From contig CAUDQR010000003.1 of assembly GCA_958451615.1 (NCBI GenBank), positions 91,236 through 155,235 of the forward strand: a stretch of 64,000 nucleotides of DNA, written 5' to 3'. Under the pieces are notes generated by a model. That model saw only the letters and a list, made by a program, of their open reading frames with translations, ran no database searches and was not told where the DNA came from. How positions within the stretch are numbered: the stretch's first letter is position 1; the number at the start of each line of letters is the position of its first letter. A program made the translations under genes and the position numbers. Shown one piece after another: positions 1 through 9,222 of the stretch. The DNA is from an uncultured Collinsella sp. (GTDB lineage: Bacteria > Actinomycetota > Coriobacteriia > Coriobacteriales > Coriobacteriaceae).

Positions 1-158
1 AGTTTGGTCGAGGGGTTGCCGTCGTTGTCGCGCAGCACGCACGAGCCGGGTGCGAGCATCGTGGCATCCAGGTCGGTAAAGACGTACTTGACCTTGGCCA
101 AGCGCTCGCGCATCTCGCCCGAAAGCTCGGCAACGGTCGGCAGGGTGTTGTGGGACAT
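1..158 (-). CDS. HAD-superfamily hydrolase (Cof-like), N-terminal part only
   Basis: The first 52 codons of a gene that continues beyond the left edge of the window. The visible product starts MSHNTLPTVAELSGEMRERL and carries YVFTDLDATML near residue 27, which fits motif I (DxDxT) of the HAD phosphatase family with Asp as nucleophile; the usual G before T is replaced by A. The ATG at 156-158 is preceded by GGAG at a good distance. It lies 33 bp downstream of the MurE-like gene on the same strand and is probably cotranscribed. Substrate cannot be told from this fragment; Cof-type sugar-phosphate or flavin-phosphate phosphatases are the nearest guess. Confidence 0.7.
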   Translation of the reverse strand, partial: MSHNTLPTVAELSGEMRERLAKVKYVFTDLDATMLAPGSCVLRDNDGNPSTK

Positions 159-191
159 GGTTACTCCATTACGTAGAAGGGGCTTCTGGTC

Positions 192-1709
192 TTAGGCGTC
201 GTACGCCGCAAGGGTGCGCTTGAGAATCGAACCGTCGCGCTCACAAGGCTCGGGTCCGTTCTTGCACAGCATACATTCTTCCTCGCCCTTACCGGTCACG
301 ATGACCACGGCAGGACGGACGGTTTCGCGCACGGCAGTCTCGATAGCGGCAACGCGATCGGTCACGATTTGCCAGTTATCATTTCCCTGCGCTTGAACGT
401 TGCGCGCGATCTCGGCGCAAATATCCTCGACATCCTCGGGTCCGGGGTCATCCTCGGTAATCACGATTCGGTCGGCATACCTGCCAGCGGCGATGCCCAT
501 CGTGGCGCGTCGATCGACACCCTTACCGCCCGTAGCGCCAAATACAACCGCCAACTCGCGCCCGGGATAGTTCTCGCGCAAGTCACGCAGGAGCGTCTCG
601 AGGCTCATGCCGTTATGTGCAAAATCGACGATGCCCAAGATTTTGCCCGATACGGACGGATAGAGCTCCATACGGCCGGGAACGAAGACACCCTCAAAGC
701 CATGGACGATACCCTCTTCGGAAATACCCAGGGCCTCGGCGCAGGCAATAGCGGCAAGCGCGTTGGACACATTGAATTTAACCGGCGTGGGAATCACAAT
801 GTCGCGCGTAAAGCGGGGCGTGCGCACCGTTGCCACCACGCCGCAGTCGCCATTACGAATCGCCAGCGCAAGCACGTCGGCACGCTCGTCGGTCAGGGAG
901 AACGTCACCGTACGTTCGCAACGAGATGCCGCCCCGAGCACACGATCGACCTTATCCATATCGAGATTGACCACGGCAAAACGGCTCTGCGAAAAGATTT
1001 TGAGCTTGCTGGCAAAGTAATCCTCGAGTGTCGGATGCTCAATCGGCGAAATATGATCCTCGCCGATATTGGTAAAGGCGCCGACTTCAAAGGCGATTTT
1101 GCCCGTGCGCTCGTATTTGAAGCCCTGGCTCGATGCCTCCATAACCAGCCACGGGGCACCCGCCTCCGCAGCATGTGCGATGCGAGACTGCAGCAGAAAG
1201 GATTCGGGAGTCGTCAGCTTGGAAGGGCCCGTCTCGATGCCGTCGTCGAACTCTATGCCCGTATTAAGAGCGGGTCGATGACAGCCCGTAAGCTTGGCCT
1301 CGTTGACGAGAATACCGCGCAGATAAAAGCTACAGGTCGACTTGCCCTTGGTGCCTGTAAAGGCGCAGACCTTCACCTTACCCGACGGATGCCCATAATA
1401 GGCATCTGCCACCACGGCAAGCGTGCGACGAATATCACTCACAATCACCGCGGGAAGATCAACATCGTAATCGACCTCGGAAACGTAGGCCACGGCGCCA
1501 TCGGCGATTGCCGAAAGCAGGTACTCGCGCTTAAACGCACGGCCCTTGCAGACAAACAACGTGCCCGGACGCACCTGGCGCGAGTCGTCGGTCGCAAACT
1601 CTATGCGCTGATCGCATAGAGTATCTGGCTTGGAAACAACAAGGGCCTCGGCCTCGAGCAGCTCCACATAGCGCATCAAAGCCAGCTTCTCCTGCGTCGT
1701 ACCCGACAT
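192..1709 (-). CDS. murE: MurE-type UDP-N-acetylmuramyl-tripeptide synthetase
   Basis: A 505-residue Mur ligase, the length usual for MurE, which adds the third amino acid (a diamino acid) to UDP-MurNAc-Ala-Glu in the cytoplasm using ATP. The N-terminal Mur domain has DDSRQVRPGTLF (residues 41-52); the ATP loop GTKGKST is at 119-125; the LTTPES substrate loop is near 165; the third domain has FAHNGMSLE near 363. The selectivity position that reads DNPR in meso-diaminopimelate ligases reads EDDPGPED here (419-426), so the third residue is probably not meso-DAP (lysine or ornithine more likely). The start at MSGTTQEKL is chosen because AGAGG lies just upstream; a longer upstream reading (to 1796) has no ribosome site. 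Confidence 0.85.
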   Translation of the reverse strand: MSGTTQEKLALMRYVELLEAEALVVSKPDTLCDQRIEFATDDSRQVRPGTLFVCKGRAFKREYLLSAIADGAVAYVSEVDYDVDLPAVIVSDIRRTLAVVADAYYGHPSGKVKVCAFTGTKGKSTCSFYLRGILVNEAKLTGCHRPALNTGIEFDDGIETGPSKLTTPESFLLQSRIAHAAEAGAPWLVMEASSQGFKYERTGKIAFEVGAFTNIGEDHISPIEHPTLEDYFASKLKIFSQSRFAVVNLDMDKVDRVLGAASRCERTVTFSLTDERADVLALAIRNGDCGVVATVRTPRFTRDIVIPTPVKFNVSNALAAIACAEALGISEEGIVHGFEGVFVPGRMELYPSVSGKILGIVDFAHNGMSLETLLRDLRENYPGRELAVVFGATGGKGVDRRATMGIAAGRYADRIVITEDDPGPEDVEDICAEIARNVQAQGNDNWQIVTDRVAAIETAVRETVRPAVVIVTGKGEEECMLCKNGPEPCERDGSILKRTLAAYDA

Positions 1710-1883
1710 ATAACGACCTCTCTCGCTAAACCTAACTTCAAAAGAGCAAAAACCGTCTCGGACGAATCCGATCACGCCCCCTGTATTATCAACCATCCTA
1801 ATATGCTACCTGACCTTGCGAGTGCCTCAGCACCCTAAAAACTTGCAAGGCCTTCCCATCAGCTGCTACTCGCTTTTATGTAG

Positions 1884-2418
1884 ACGAGCCATCAGCGCGT
1901 GCTTTGCGGCATCGCCGTGACATACATCAACGTCCTGCGCGGAACCCCGCTCTTCCCGCAGATCTACATTGCGTTCTTTGGGTTCCCTATGATCGGTCTC
2001 AACGTACCCAATCTGCCGCTCGGCGTTGGTGTGCTAGCCATCAACTGCTCGGCCTATCTTGCCGAGATTTTCCGTGCCGGCATCGAGAGCGTACCGCCTG
2101 GTCAATCGGAAGCTGCCTACTCGCTTGGCATGACTTGGTCCCAAGTTATGTCGCGCATCGTGATCCCGCAAGCCGTACGTTGCGTTATACCGACCATGAC
2201 CAGCGAGTTCGTTATGCTGTACAAGGACACGTCGCTGCTTTCGAGCGTTGGCGTCATGGGTCATGGAACTCATGCTGTTCTCCAAAGACCTCACGGCCAC
2301 CACGGGCAACATTACGCCCTACATTTGCGCCGCACTTTACTATCTGGTCGTGACGATTCCGCTCATCCACGTCGTCACCAAGGTGGAGCACCGTCTCGCC
2401 GACCGCAGCAAGCGCTAA
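1884..2418 (+). pseudogene. Broken amino-acid ABC transporter permease (HisM/GlnP type)
   Basis: Remnant of a polar amino-acid ABC permease. The first part reads VTYINVLRGTPLFPQIYIAF, and the EAA loop is clear at EAAYSLGMTWSQVMSRIVIP. The 5' end is missing: an in-frame TAG at 1881-1883 stops the frame, with no start or membrane segments before it. The frame is also broken at 2253-2266, where GTCATGG is repeated in tandem; removing one copy restores VMELMLFSKDL and a normal C-terminus ending at the TAA at 2416-2418. No substrate-binding or ATPase gene adjoins it, so it is an orphan relic. The complete importer at 57.3-60.7 kb may cover the same role. Confidence 0.8.
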
Positions 2419-2439
2419 CCGCTCATACATAGTGTTCGC

Positions 2440-2484
2440 AACCACGGCCCGCCGCTTCGTCTGAAGATCGGGCCGTGGTTTTTT
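2440..2484 (+). terminator. Rho-independent terminator
   Basis: Hairpin with arms AACCACGGCCC and GGGCCGTGGTT followed by a T run. It closes the relic permease transcription unit and separates it from asnB. Confidence 0.8.
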
Positions 2485-2609
2485 CGGTTCGCTCGGCGCT
2501 TATGCCCTATCACGAAACAAAAGATTGGCATGATAGTAAAGATTATTTGACATCAGCTGCCGCAATCCTTGCAGCAGTACACCTGAGCCGTCAGCAGAAA
2601 GGATCTTGC

Positions 2610-4478
2610 ATGTGCGGTTTTGTCGGTTTTACCGGTACAGATGAACAGAGTGAGCTGGTTCTCACGGCCATGATGAATCGCATCATCCACCGTGGTCCCG
2701 ATATGGGCGGCCAGCATATCGTCGACGACGTTGCCCTTGGCTTCCGTCGTCTTTCGATTCTTGATCTTTCCGAAGCTGGAGCTCAGCCCATGTCGAGCGA
2801 CGACGGCAAGGTCACGATTGTCTTCAACGGAGAGATCTACAACTTTCAGGAGCTTCGCGCCGAGCTGGAGGCAGCCGGCTACGCCTTCCATTGCAACGCC
2901 GATACCGAGGTCCTGGTACACGGTTACGAGGAGTGGGGCGAGGACCTGGTCAACCGCCTGCGTGGCATGTACGCGTTCGTGATTCACGACCAGAACAAGA
3001 ACAAACTCTTTGGCGCTCGCGACATCTTTGGTATCAAGCCGTTCTATTACTACCTGGCATCCGACGGCTCGCTGCTGTTTGGCTCCGAGATCAAGAGCTT
3101 CCTGGACCATCCCAAGTTTGAGAAGGCTGTCAACCACGACGCGCTGCGCCCCTACCTGACGCTGCAATTCCCCGCCACGGAGGAGACCTTCTTTAAGGGC
3201 GTGTTCAAGCTTGCCCCGGCGCATTGCTTTACGTATGACCTGACGACCAACACCATGGACATCAAGCGTTACTGGAGCTGCGACTTTACCGATGACAACT
3301 CCAAGAGCTTCGAGGAGTACGTGGACGAGTGCGACAGGGTCGTGCACGAGAGCGTTGCCGCACACCGCATCGCCGACGTTAAAGTTGGCTCGTTCCTCTC
3401 CGGCGGCGTCGATTCCAGCTACATTGCCGCCTGTCTCATGCCCGACACCACGTATTCTGTCGGCTTCGATTACAAGAACTTCAACGAGACCAACTACGCT
3501 GCCGAGCTTTCCGACAAGCTGGGCATCAAGAACGTGCGCAAGATGATTACCGCCGACGAGTTCTTTGATGCACTGCCCGATATCCAGTACCACATGGACG
3601 AGCCGCAATCGAACCTATCCAGCGTGCCGCTGTACTATCTGGCGCAGATGGCTTCCGAGGAGGTCACCGTCGTCCTTTCGGGCGAGGGTGCCGACGAGCT
3701 GTTTGCCGGCTATGAGTGGTACGAGGACACCCCCGAGATGCGTACCTTTAAGAAGCGCGTGCCGCTCGGCGTACGTCGCGCCCTGGGCTCACTCGTTCAG
3801 CATCTCCCCTACTTTAAGGGACACAACTTCCTGACGAAATGCGCCGAGGTTCCCGAGCGCTGGTATGTGGGTCAGGCAAAGGTGTTCGATCCCTCCGAAG
3901 TCGACGAGGTGCTCAAGCCCGCTTATGACACCGGCAAGAACGCCGCCGAGATGTGCGCCGAGTACTACAAGCAGGTTCCCAACTGCTGCGAGCTTTCCAA
4001 GAAACAGTATCTGGATATGAACATGTGGCTGCCGGGCGACATTCTGCTCAAGGCCGACAAGATGTGCATGGCGCATTCTCTGGAGCTTCGCGTCCCGTTC
4101 CTGGACAAGAAGGTCATGGAGTTTGCCGAGCACATTCCCGCCAACTACCGTGTTAACGAAGAAGGCTGCAAGCTCGTCCTGCGTCACGCCGCCAACCGCA
4201 CGCTGCCCGACGAGTGGGCAACGCGTAAGAAGGTGGGCTTCCCCGTACCGGTCAAGTTCTGGCTGCGCGAGCAAAAGTACTACGACTACGTAAAGGAATA
4301 CTTCACCGCACCGTGGGCCGCCGATTTCTTTGACACCGATGCGCTCATGAAACTGCTCGACGATCACTTTGAGGGTCGCGCGCTCAACCAGCGCAAGATC
4401 TATACCACGCTGACGTTCCTCATCTGGTATAAGCGCTTCTTTATCGACGAGGACAAGGGCGCCGAAGTCGCCGCTTAG
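2610..4478 (+). CDS. asnB: Asparagine synthase, glutamine-hydrolysing
   Basis: A 622-residue AsnB, which makes asparagine from aspartate, ATP and glutamine-derived ammonia. After removal of Met the N-terminal Cys2 (MCGFVGFTG) is the glutaminase nucleophile, which fixes the start at 2610; AAAGGA stands 6-8 nt upstream. Class II amidotransferase residues RGPD (28-31) and NGEIYN (73-78) are present. The synthetase domain has the pyrophosphate loop SGGVDSS (264-270) and GEGADELFAGYEWY further on. The gene stands alone between a terminator and a tRNA. A TTGACA box lies at 2547-2552 without a convincing -10, so the promoter is unassigned. Confidence 0.95.
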   Translation: MCGFVGFTGTDEQSELVLTAMMNRIIHRGPDMGGQHIVDDVALGFRRLSILDLSEAGAQPMSSDDGKVTIVFNGEIYNFQELRAELEAAGYAFHCNADTEVLVHGYEEWGEDLVNRLRGMYAFVIHDQNKNKLFGARDIFGIKPFYYYLASDGSLLFGSEIKSFLDHPKFEKAVNHDALRPYLTLQFPATEETFFKGVFKLAPAHCFTYDLTTNTMDIKRYWSCDFTDDNSKSFEEYVDECDRVVHESVAAHRIADVKVGSFLSGGVDSSYIAACLMPDTTYSVGFDYKNFNETNYAAELSDKLGIKNVRKMITADEFFDALPDIQYHMDEPQSNLSSVPLYYLAQMASEEVTVVLSGEGADELFAGYEWYEDTPEMRTFKKRVPLGVRRALGSLVQHLPYFKGHNFLTKCAEVPERWYVGQAKVFDPSEVDEVLKPAYDTGKNAAEMCAEYYKQVPNCCELSKKQYLDMNMWLPGDILLKADKMCMAHSLELRVPFLDKKVMEFAEHIPANYRVNEEGCKLVLRHAANRTLPDEWATRKKVGFPVPVKFWLREQKYYDYVKEYFTAPWAADFFDTDALMKLLDDHFEGRALNQRKIYTTLTFLIWYKRFFIDEDKGAEVAA

Positions 4479-4535
4479 ATTTCGTTATGAATTAGCGGTG
4501 AACCACGCAGGGTTTCCGCTATACTCAATCCCTGC

Positions 4536-4611
4536 GGGCGATTGGCGCAACGGTTAGCGCAGGTGCTTTACACGCACAAGGCTGGGGGTTCGAATCCCTC
4601 ATCGCCCACCA
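4536..4611 (+). tRNA. tRNA-Val (anticodon TAC)
   Basis: A 76-nt cloverleaf with acceptor arms GGGCGAT and ATCGCCC, D arm around GCGCAACGGTTAGCGC, anticodon loop TTTACAC closed by GTGC/GCAC, T loop TTCGAAT, and an encoded CCA tail at 4609-4611. Loop positions 34-36 read TAC, giving valine. A terminator follows directly. Its 3' end is copied in the tandem repeats downstream. Confidence 0.95.
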
Positions 4612-4621
4612 CCGGATTGGA

Positions 4622-4649
4622 AACGGTCCTCGAAAGGGGACCGTTTTTG
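4622..4649 (+). terminator. Terminator of tRNA-Val
   Basis: Hairpin AACGGTCC / GGACCGTT followed by TTTTTG, starting 11 nt after the tRNA CCA. Confidence 0.85.
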
Positions 4650-4652
4650 TAT

Positions 4653-5061
4653 GGGCCCATCGCAGAGGGATTCGAACCCGACAGGGTGCGGAGTTGAGGA
4701 AACGCGAAGCGTTTTCCGGCGCAGCACGCGAGGGCCGCAGGCCCGAAGCGAGAGCGGGCGGCGCCAGCCGCACGCGGACATCCCTCATCGCCCACCACCG
4801 ATTTGATAGGCTCCCATCTATGGGGGCCTTTCGTTTTTGGGCCCATCGCAGAGGGATTCGAACCCGACAGGGTGCGGAGCTGAGGAAACGCGAAGCGTTT
4901 TCCGGCGCAGCACGCGAGGGCCGTAGGCCCGAAGCGGAAGCGGGCGGCGAAGCCGCACGCGGACATCCCTCATCACCCACCACTGATTTGATAGGCTCCC
5001 AGCAATGGGAGCCTTTCTTTTTTGGGCCCAGCGCATGGGATTCGAACCCGCCAGCACGTCT
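4653..5061 (+). repeat. Tandem ~186-bp units carrying tRNA 3'-end copies
   Basis: Two near-identical units (4653-4838, 186 bp; 4839-5023, 185 bp) and a truncated third (5024-5061). Each begins GGGCCCATCGCAGAGGGATT, followed by an inverted tRNA T-arm (TTCGAACCC), then a GC-rich block of small hairpins (AACGCGAAGCGTT, GGGCC..GGCCC, GCGGGCGGC..GCCGC), then ATCCCTCATC and a near copy of the tRNA-Val 3' end with CCACCA, then a terminator hairpin with a T run (AGGCTCCCA..TGGGAGCCT in the second unit). Open frames run through the units on both strands, but all are explained by the repeats. No full second tRNA is present. Confidence 0.85.
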
Positions 5062-5404
5062 GTCACAAAGGCTGTGGTCAAAAAACGGCAAATATGAGTA
5101 CTGCTACTTTGTTTGCAACATATAAAAAGATAGTTTTTGCTTAAGTTATGCAACATATGTCCATTATAGGGACTAACAATTGGATCAAAATCGTGCATTC
5201 ATCGCCATTTCGACTTGCTATCTGGCCTTATTAGTCCAAAATTGCTGCTACCAAATCGGTAACATTACTCATATTTGATGTATTTTGACCAGCAGGTCTC
5301 CCTGCCTTAGCAAATCTAAGGCAAAACGGGCTCCAGACCGTTGAATCGTGCCGCATATGGCACACCCGCAGTCCGGAACCCGGTCCAAATTGAGTTATTG
5401 CGCC
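5062..5404. other. AT-rich intergenic stretch, no gene seen
   Basis: About 340 bp of much lower GC than the surroundings, between the tRNA repeats and the end of argD. No start codon with a ribosome site and no tRNA or strong hairpin was found. It contains GCAACATATGTCCA at 5150-5163, a 14-mer that recurs at 41747-41760 in another intergenic gap. Confidence 0.5.
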
Positions 5405-5407
5405 GCG

Positions 5408-6691
5408 TTAGCCCAAGACACCCGACAGGATCTCGATCAGACTGTCCACGTCGACTTCCTCGCAGACGAGCGGCGGCAGGAAACGCAGCGTATGGGCGCC
5501 CGTAGCGTTAATCACGGCACCGGCGGCCAACGCGCGGGCAACAATATCATGCGCATCGCCTGCTGCGTCATCCAAGTCGCAGCCGAGCATCAAGCCGCGA
5601 CCGCGCACCTCGGTAACGTGCGGTAACTTGGCGAGCTTTGCCTCCATATAGGCGCCTACCTTGGCAGCATGGTCGGCATAATCGCCGCGCACGAGCGCGG
5701 AGAGCGTCGCGGCGCACGCCGCGACGGCCAAGCAGCTACCGCCAAAGGTCGAACCATGATCGCCGGGCTTAAACACGTCGGCGATCTCTTTCTTTGCCAC
5801 CACGGCGCCCATAGGAACGCCGTCGGCGATGCCCTTGGCAAGACTCATGATGTCGGGCTCCACGCCATAGGTCTGGTAAGCGAACGGTTTGCCGGAGCGG
5901 AACAGACCGCACTGGACCTCGTCGGCGATAAGCACGGCGCCCACTTCGTGTGCTAGGTCGCGCGCCGCCGCCATAAACTCCTCGGTCATGGGGTGCACGC
6001 CACTCTCACCCTGGATCGGCTCGAGCATCACGGCACATATTTCGCTCCCCAGCTGCTTAAAGATTGCACGCAGTTCATCGACATCGTTGGGCGCGCAGGC
6101 CACAAAGCCACCCGGCAGCGGGCGGAAACTATCCTGCAGCCAATCCTGCATGGTGGCGGCAATGGTCTCGAGCGTACGGCCGTGGAAGCCGCCGCGCATG
6201 CACACGATAGTGTTGCCGCCGTTACCGGCACGCTTGGCGTACAGGCGCGCAAGCTTCATCGAGCCCTCGTTGGCCTCGGCGCCGGAGTTGGCAAAGAAGG
6301 TTTTCCACACCTGCTCGTCCGCAGCCGGGGCACCAAGAGCAGCTGCCGTGGTCTCATCGCCGGCGGCAATGGCATCGGCAAGCACGCGCGCACCATCTAC
6401 GTCGTCGTTAGCAAGCTTAGACAGCAGCGCCGCGACCTGTCCACGCTGCTCGATGTAGAAGTAATTGGAGACATGCAGAAGCTTTTTGGTCTGAGCCTCG
6501 AGCGCCGAGAGCACAGCCGGGTTGCCATGACCTAGGCTGCACACGCCGATGCCAGCGAGAAAGTCAAGATACTCACGACCATCGTCACCGGTGAGCTTCA
6601 TACCGTGACCTTCGACAAACTCGACCGGCGAGCGACCAAAGGTATGCATAACGTAATGGGATTCGAGCGATTGTTGAGTTGCAAGTGACAT
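5408..6691 (-). CDS. argD: Acetylornithine aminotransferase
   Basis: A 427-residue class III PLP aminotransferase. In arginine synthesis it transfers the amino group of glutamate to N-acetylglutamate semialdehyde, giving N-acetylornithine; some members also act on succinyl-DAP. NSGAEANE (135-142) contacts the cofactor phosphate, Asp257 in LIADEVQ binds the pyridine nitrogen, and Lys286 in SLAKGIADG forms the Schiff base. A ~25-residue acidic/alanine insertion (about 98-125) makes it longer than the common ~400. It is the last gene of argCJBD, 69 bp after argB; AAGG precedes the ATG. Confidence 0.93.
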   Translation of the reverse strand: MSLATQQSLESHYVMHTFGRSPVEFVEGHGMKLTGDDGREYLDFLAGIGVCSLGHGNPAVLSALEAQTKKLLHVSNYFYIEQRGQVAALLSKLANDDVDGARVLADAIAAGDETTAAALGAPAADEQVWKTFFANSGAEANEGSMKLARLYAKRAGNGGNTIVCMRGGFHGRTLETIAATMQDWLQDSFRPLPGGFVACAPNDVDELRAIFKQLGSEICAVMLEPIQGESGVHPMTEEFMAAARDLAHEVGAVLIADEVQCGLFRSGKPFAYQTYGVEPDIMSLAKGIADGVPMGAVVAKKEIADVFKPGDHGSTFGGSCLAVAACAATLSALVRGDYADHAAKVGAYMEAKLAKLPHVTEVRGRGLMLGCDLDDAAGDAHDIVARALAAGAVINATGAHTLRFLPPLVCEEVDVDSLIEILSGVLG

Positions 6692-6760
6692 GGGATGCCT
6701 TTCGTTGGGCGCCGTACGGCGCAGGGCTATGGATGCAGGGACGCGACAACTGCGGGTCAG

Positions 6761-7741
6761 CTAGACCGTCTGAAGCTTCTCGACCTCGTCGAGGTTCTCG
6801 GTCAGACGCGCAGCAAACGTCGAAAGCGGATGCGGATGCGTATCGAACTCGTAAGCCGTCTCGGTGGAATGAATCACGGTGCCGACGCCGGCATCGGTCA
6901 GCAACTCCAAGAGCAGCGAATGCGGCGTCGTGCCGTTGATGATGTGGGCTCGGAACACGCCAGCGGTAAGCGCGTCGACAGCCGCACGAAGCTTGGGGAT
7001 CATGCCCTTATCGACCTCGCCGCCGTAGAGCATCTCATTGACCTCGTCGAGCGTCAGGTTGGAGATAAGTGAATCCTTGTCGCTAAAGTCCTTGTACAGG
7101 CCGTCGACGTCGGTCAAGAAAATCGCCTTGTGCGCGTGGAGCGCTGCCGCAACGGCACCGGCGGCGGTATCGGCGTTGATGTTGAAGAAGCCACCGTCCT
7201 CCCCCGCCGCGACCGTGGCGATAACGGGAATGTACTCGCTGTCGAGCAAACGCTCGATATAGTCGGTGTTGACGTGCGTGACCTTGCCTACGCGGCCGAG
7301 CTCTGGGTCGAGTGGCTCGGCGATAAGGGTACCGGCGTCGCTGCCCGACACGCCCACGGCCAGGTTGCCATGGTGGTTGAGCGCCGCGACCAGCTCCTGG
7401 TTGACCTTACCGCCCAGCACCTCGCGCACGATATCCATGGTGGCAGGCGTGGTCACACGCTGGCCGTTCTTAAACTCGACGGGGATGTCATAGTGGCTGA
7501 GCGCCTCGTTGATGGCCTTGCCGCCACCGTGCACGATAACAGGGCGCATGCCGATGATCTTGAGCAGGACGATGTCGCTCATCACGTCACGACGCAGCTG
7601 CTCGTCGACCATGGCGGCGCCGCCGTACTTGATAACGACCGTCTTACCGGTCAGGTTCTTAATCCACGGCAGCGCCTCGAACAGCAGCTGAGCGGTAACT
7701 TCGTTGGATTCGCTCGAGCGACAATCGCGTGCGAACTTCAT
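6761..7741 (-). CDS. argB: Acetylglutamate kinase
   Basis: A 326-residue amino-acid kinase that phosphorylates N-acetylglutamate. KYGGAAM (38-44) is the phosphate-binding lysine/glycine motif and IVHGGGKAINE follows; NINADTAAGAVAAAL is the nucleotide-side loop. The N-terminal helix of about 25 residues before the kinase core is like that of arginine-sensitive hexameric enzymes, so feedback inhibition is likely but not shown. The start at MKFARD is chosen because GAGG lies 6 nt upstream. It sits 81 bp after argJ in argCJBD. Confidence 0.93.
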   Translation of the reverse strand: MKFARDCRSSESNEVTAQLLFEALPWIKNLTGKTVVIKYGGAAMVDEQLRRDVMSDIVLLKIIGMRPVIVHGGGKAINEALSHYDIPVEFKNGQRVTTPATMDIVREVLGGKVNQELVAALNHHGNLAVGVSGSDAGTLIAEPLDPELGRVGKVTHVNTDYIERLLDSEYIPVIATVAAGEDGGFFNINADTAAGAVAAALHAHKAIFLTDVDGLYKDFSDKDSLISNLTLDEVNEMLYGGEVDKGMIPKLRAAVDALTAGVFRAHIINGTTPHSLLLELLTDAGVGTVIHSTETAYEFDTHPHPLSTFAARLTENLDEVEKLQTV

Positions 7742-7822
7742 AGTCTGCCTCGTCTTTCGTGTAGCAATCGCGCCGCACCTCGTTGCCCGCGATTGCAGCG
7801 GGACGCGCGGCACATCGGGAGT

Positions 7823-9088
7823 CTAGGAACGGTAGTCGCCGTTGATGGAGATGTACTCATGCGTGAGGTCGCAGGTCCACACGGTCGTTGCCGCGTCGCC
7901 TGCGCCCAGGTCGGCCGAAATCACGATCTCGGGCGCCTCGAAACGTCGCAAGGCCTCGTCCTCGTCAAAGGGAACAGTCAGGCCATCGCGGCAAACGGGC
8001 ATACCCATCATGTCGATTGAAACGTCTTCCTGGTCAAACCGCACGCCGCACTTGCCGAGCGCCATGGCAACGCGGCCCCAGTTGCAATCGTGGCCGGCGA
8101 TGCAAGTCTTAACGAGCGGCGAGTTGGCAACGGCACGGGCGGCGATATCGGCCTCCTCGTCGTTCACGGCGCCGGTAACGTTGACCGTCACGAGCTTGGA
8201 TGCGCCCTCGCCGTCGGCGGCGATGTTGCGCGCCAGGCTCTCGCACACCTCGTGCACGGCAAATGCCAACTCGTCAAAGGCATCGGAGCCCTCGTCGATA
8301 GGCTCGGCATCTGCGGCGGCGCCGGAGGCAAGCATGATGCAGGTGTCGTTGGTCGAGGTGTCGGAATCGACCGTTACCTTGTTAAAGGTCTGCTTGACGG
8401 TCGAGAGCAGCAGGGCATGAAGTGCCGCCGGCTCAACGGGGGCATCGGTAGTGATGACCGCGATCATGGTGGCCATGTTGGGCATGATCATGCCCGAGCC
8501 CTTGCACATTCCTCCTACCGTATAGACATTGTCCTCATGACCCGCAGCCTCACTGACGTAGGATACGGCGTACTCCTTGGAGTGCGTGTCGGTCGTCATG
8601 ATGGCGCGAGCGGCATCGGCGCCACCGTGGGCGGAGAGCGCCTCGTAGGCAGCAGGAATGGCGGTCTCAAACGTGTCGATCGACAGAATCTGGCCAATCA
8701 CACCCGTGGAGGCAACCAGAATCTGCTGGGGCTCGCAGCCGATGACCTGCGAGGCGATGTTGCACGTCTCGCGCGCGCAGGCAAGGCCCGTCTCGCCCGT
8801 GGCGGCATTCGCGTTGCCGGAGTTGATTGAAACGCCGGCGATGATGCCATAGCCCTTGCCCACACCGCCCAGGTTGGCGCGGCTCACCTGCACAGGCGCT
8901 GCGCAAAAGCGATTGGTCGTAAACACGCCGGCACCGGGACAGGGTTTATCGGGCACGACGAGCGCGTAATCCAAGCGCTCGGGATTCTTGCGAAAACCCG
9001 CATGAATACCCGCGGCCTTAAAGCCGGCCGCTACCGTAATGCCACCCTCGACGGCACGAATCTTGATATCGAACTGCTCTGTATTCAT
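7823..9088 (-). CDS. argJ: Bifunctional ornithine acetyltransferase / N-acetylglutamate synthase
   Basis: A 421-residue ArgJ. It moves the acetyl group from N-acetylornithine back to glutamate, making the acetylated pathway cyclic. The precursor cleaves itself before the catalytic Thr; here KGSGMIMPNMATM places that Thr at 207. DSDTSTNDT is the conserved beta-chain stretch. Whether it can also use acetyl-CoA (the bifunctional activity) cannot be read from sequence, but no argA-type gene is visible in this window. AAGGA precedes the ATG; 134 bp separate it from argC with no gene between. Confidence 0.93.
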   Translation of the reverse strand: MNTEQFDIKIRAVEGGITVAAGFKAAGIHAGFRKNPERLDYALVVPDKPCPGAGVFTTNRFCAAPVQVSRANLGGVGKGYGIIAGVSINSGNANAATGETGLACARETCNIASQVIGCEPQQILVASTGVIGQILSIDTFETAIPAAYEALSAHGGADAARAIMTTDTHSKEYAVSYVSEAAGHEDNVYTVGGMCKGSGMIMPNMATMIAVITTDAPVEPAALHALLLSTVKQTFNKVTVDSDTSTNDTCIMLASGAAADAEPIDEGSDAFDELAFAVHEVCESLARNIAADGEGASKLVTVNVTGAVNDEEADIAARAVANSPLVKTCIAGHDCNWGRVAMALGKCGVRFDQEDVSIDMMGMPVCRDGLTVPFDEDEALRRFEAPEIVISADLGAGDAATTVWTCDLTHEYISINGDYRS

Positions 9089-9222
9089 CGTCCTTACGAC
9101 TCCTTATATCAAACAAAAAACGGACATCGGTTGGTGCGCCATGCCAGTCGTGATCATGAGACCAGCTTAAGAGTGGCGCCCCACTCGATGCCCGACTACC
9201 AAATCGTTAACAATCGAATGTG

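Noticed and set aside
2541-2609. asnB promoter at TTGACA 2547-2552
   Set aside because: No acceptable -10 at 16-18 bp, so not called.
4660-5061. Extra tRNA genes suggested by TTCGAAC T-loop strings
   Set aside because: Only the T-arm and acceptor end are copied; no D-arm or anticodon arm is present.
4525-5125. Overlapping short frames through the tRNA-Val region, with RACGPRVLRRKTLRVSS-like products
   Set aside because: They run through a tRNA and tandem non-coding units; the repeated peptides are a by-product of the repeats.
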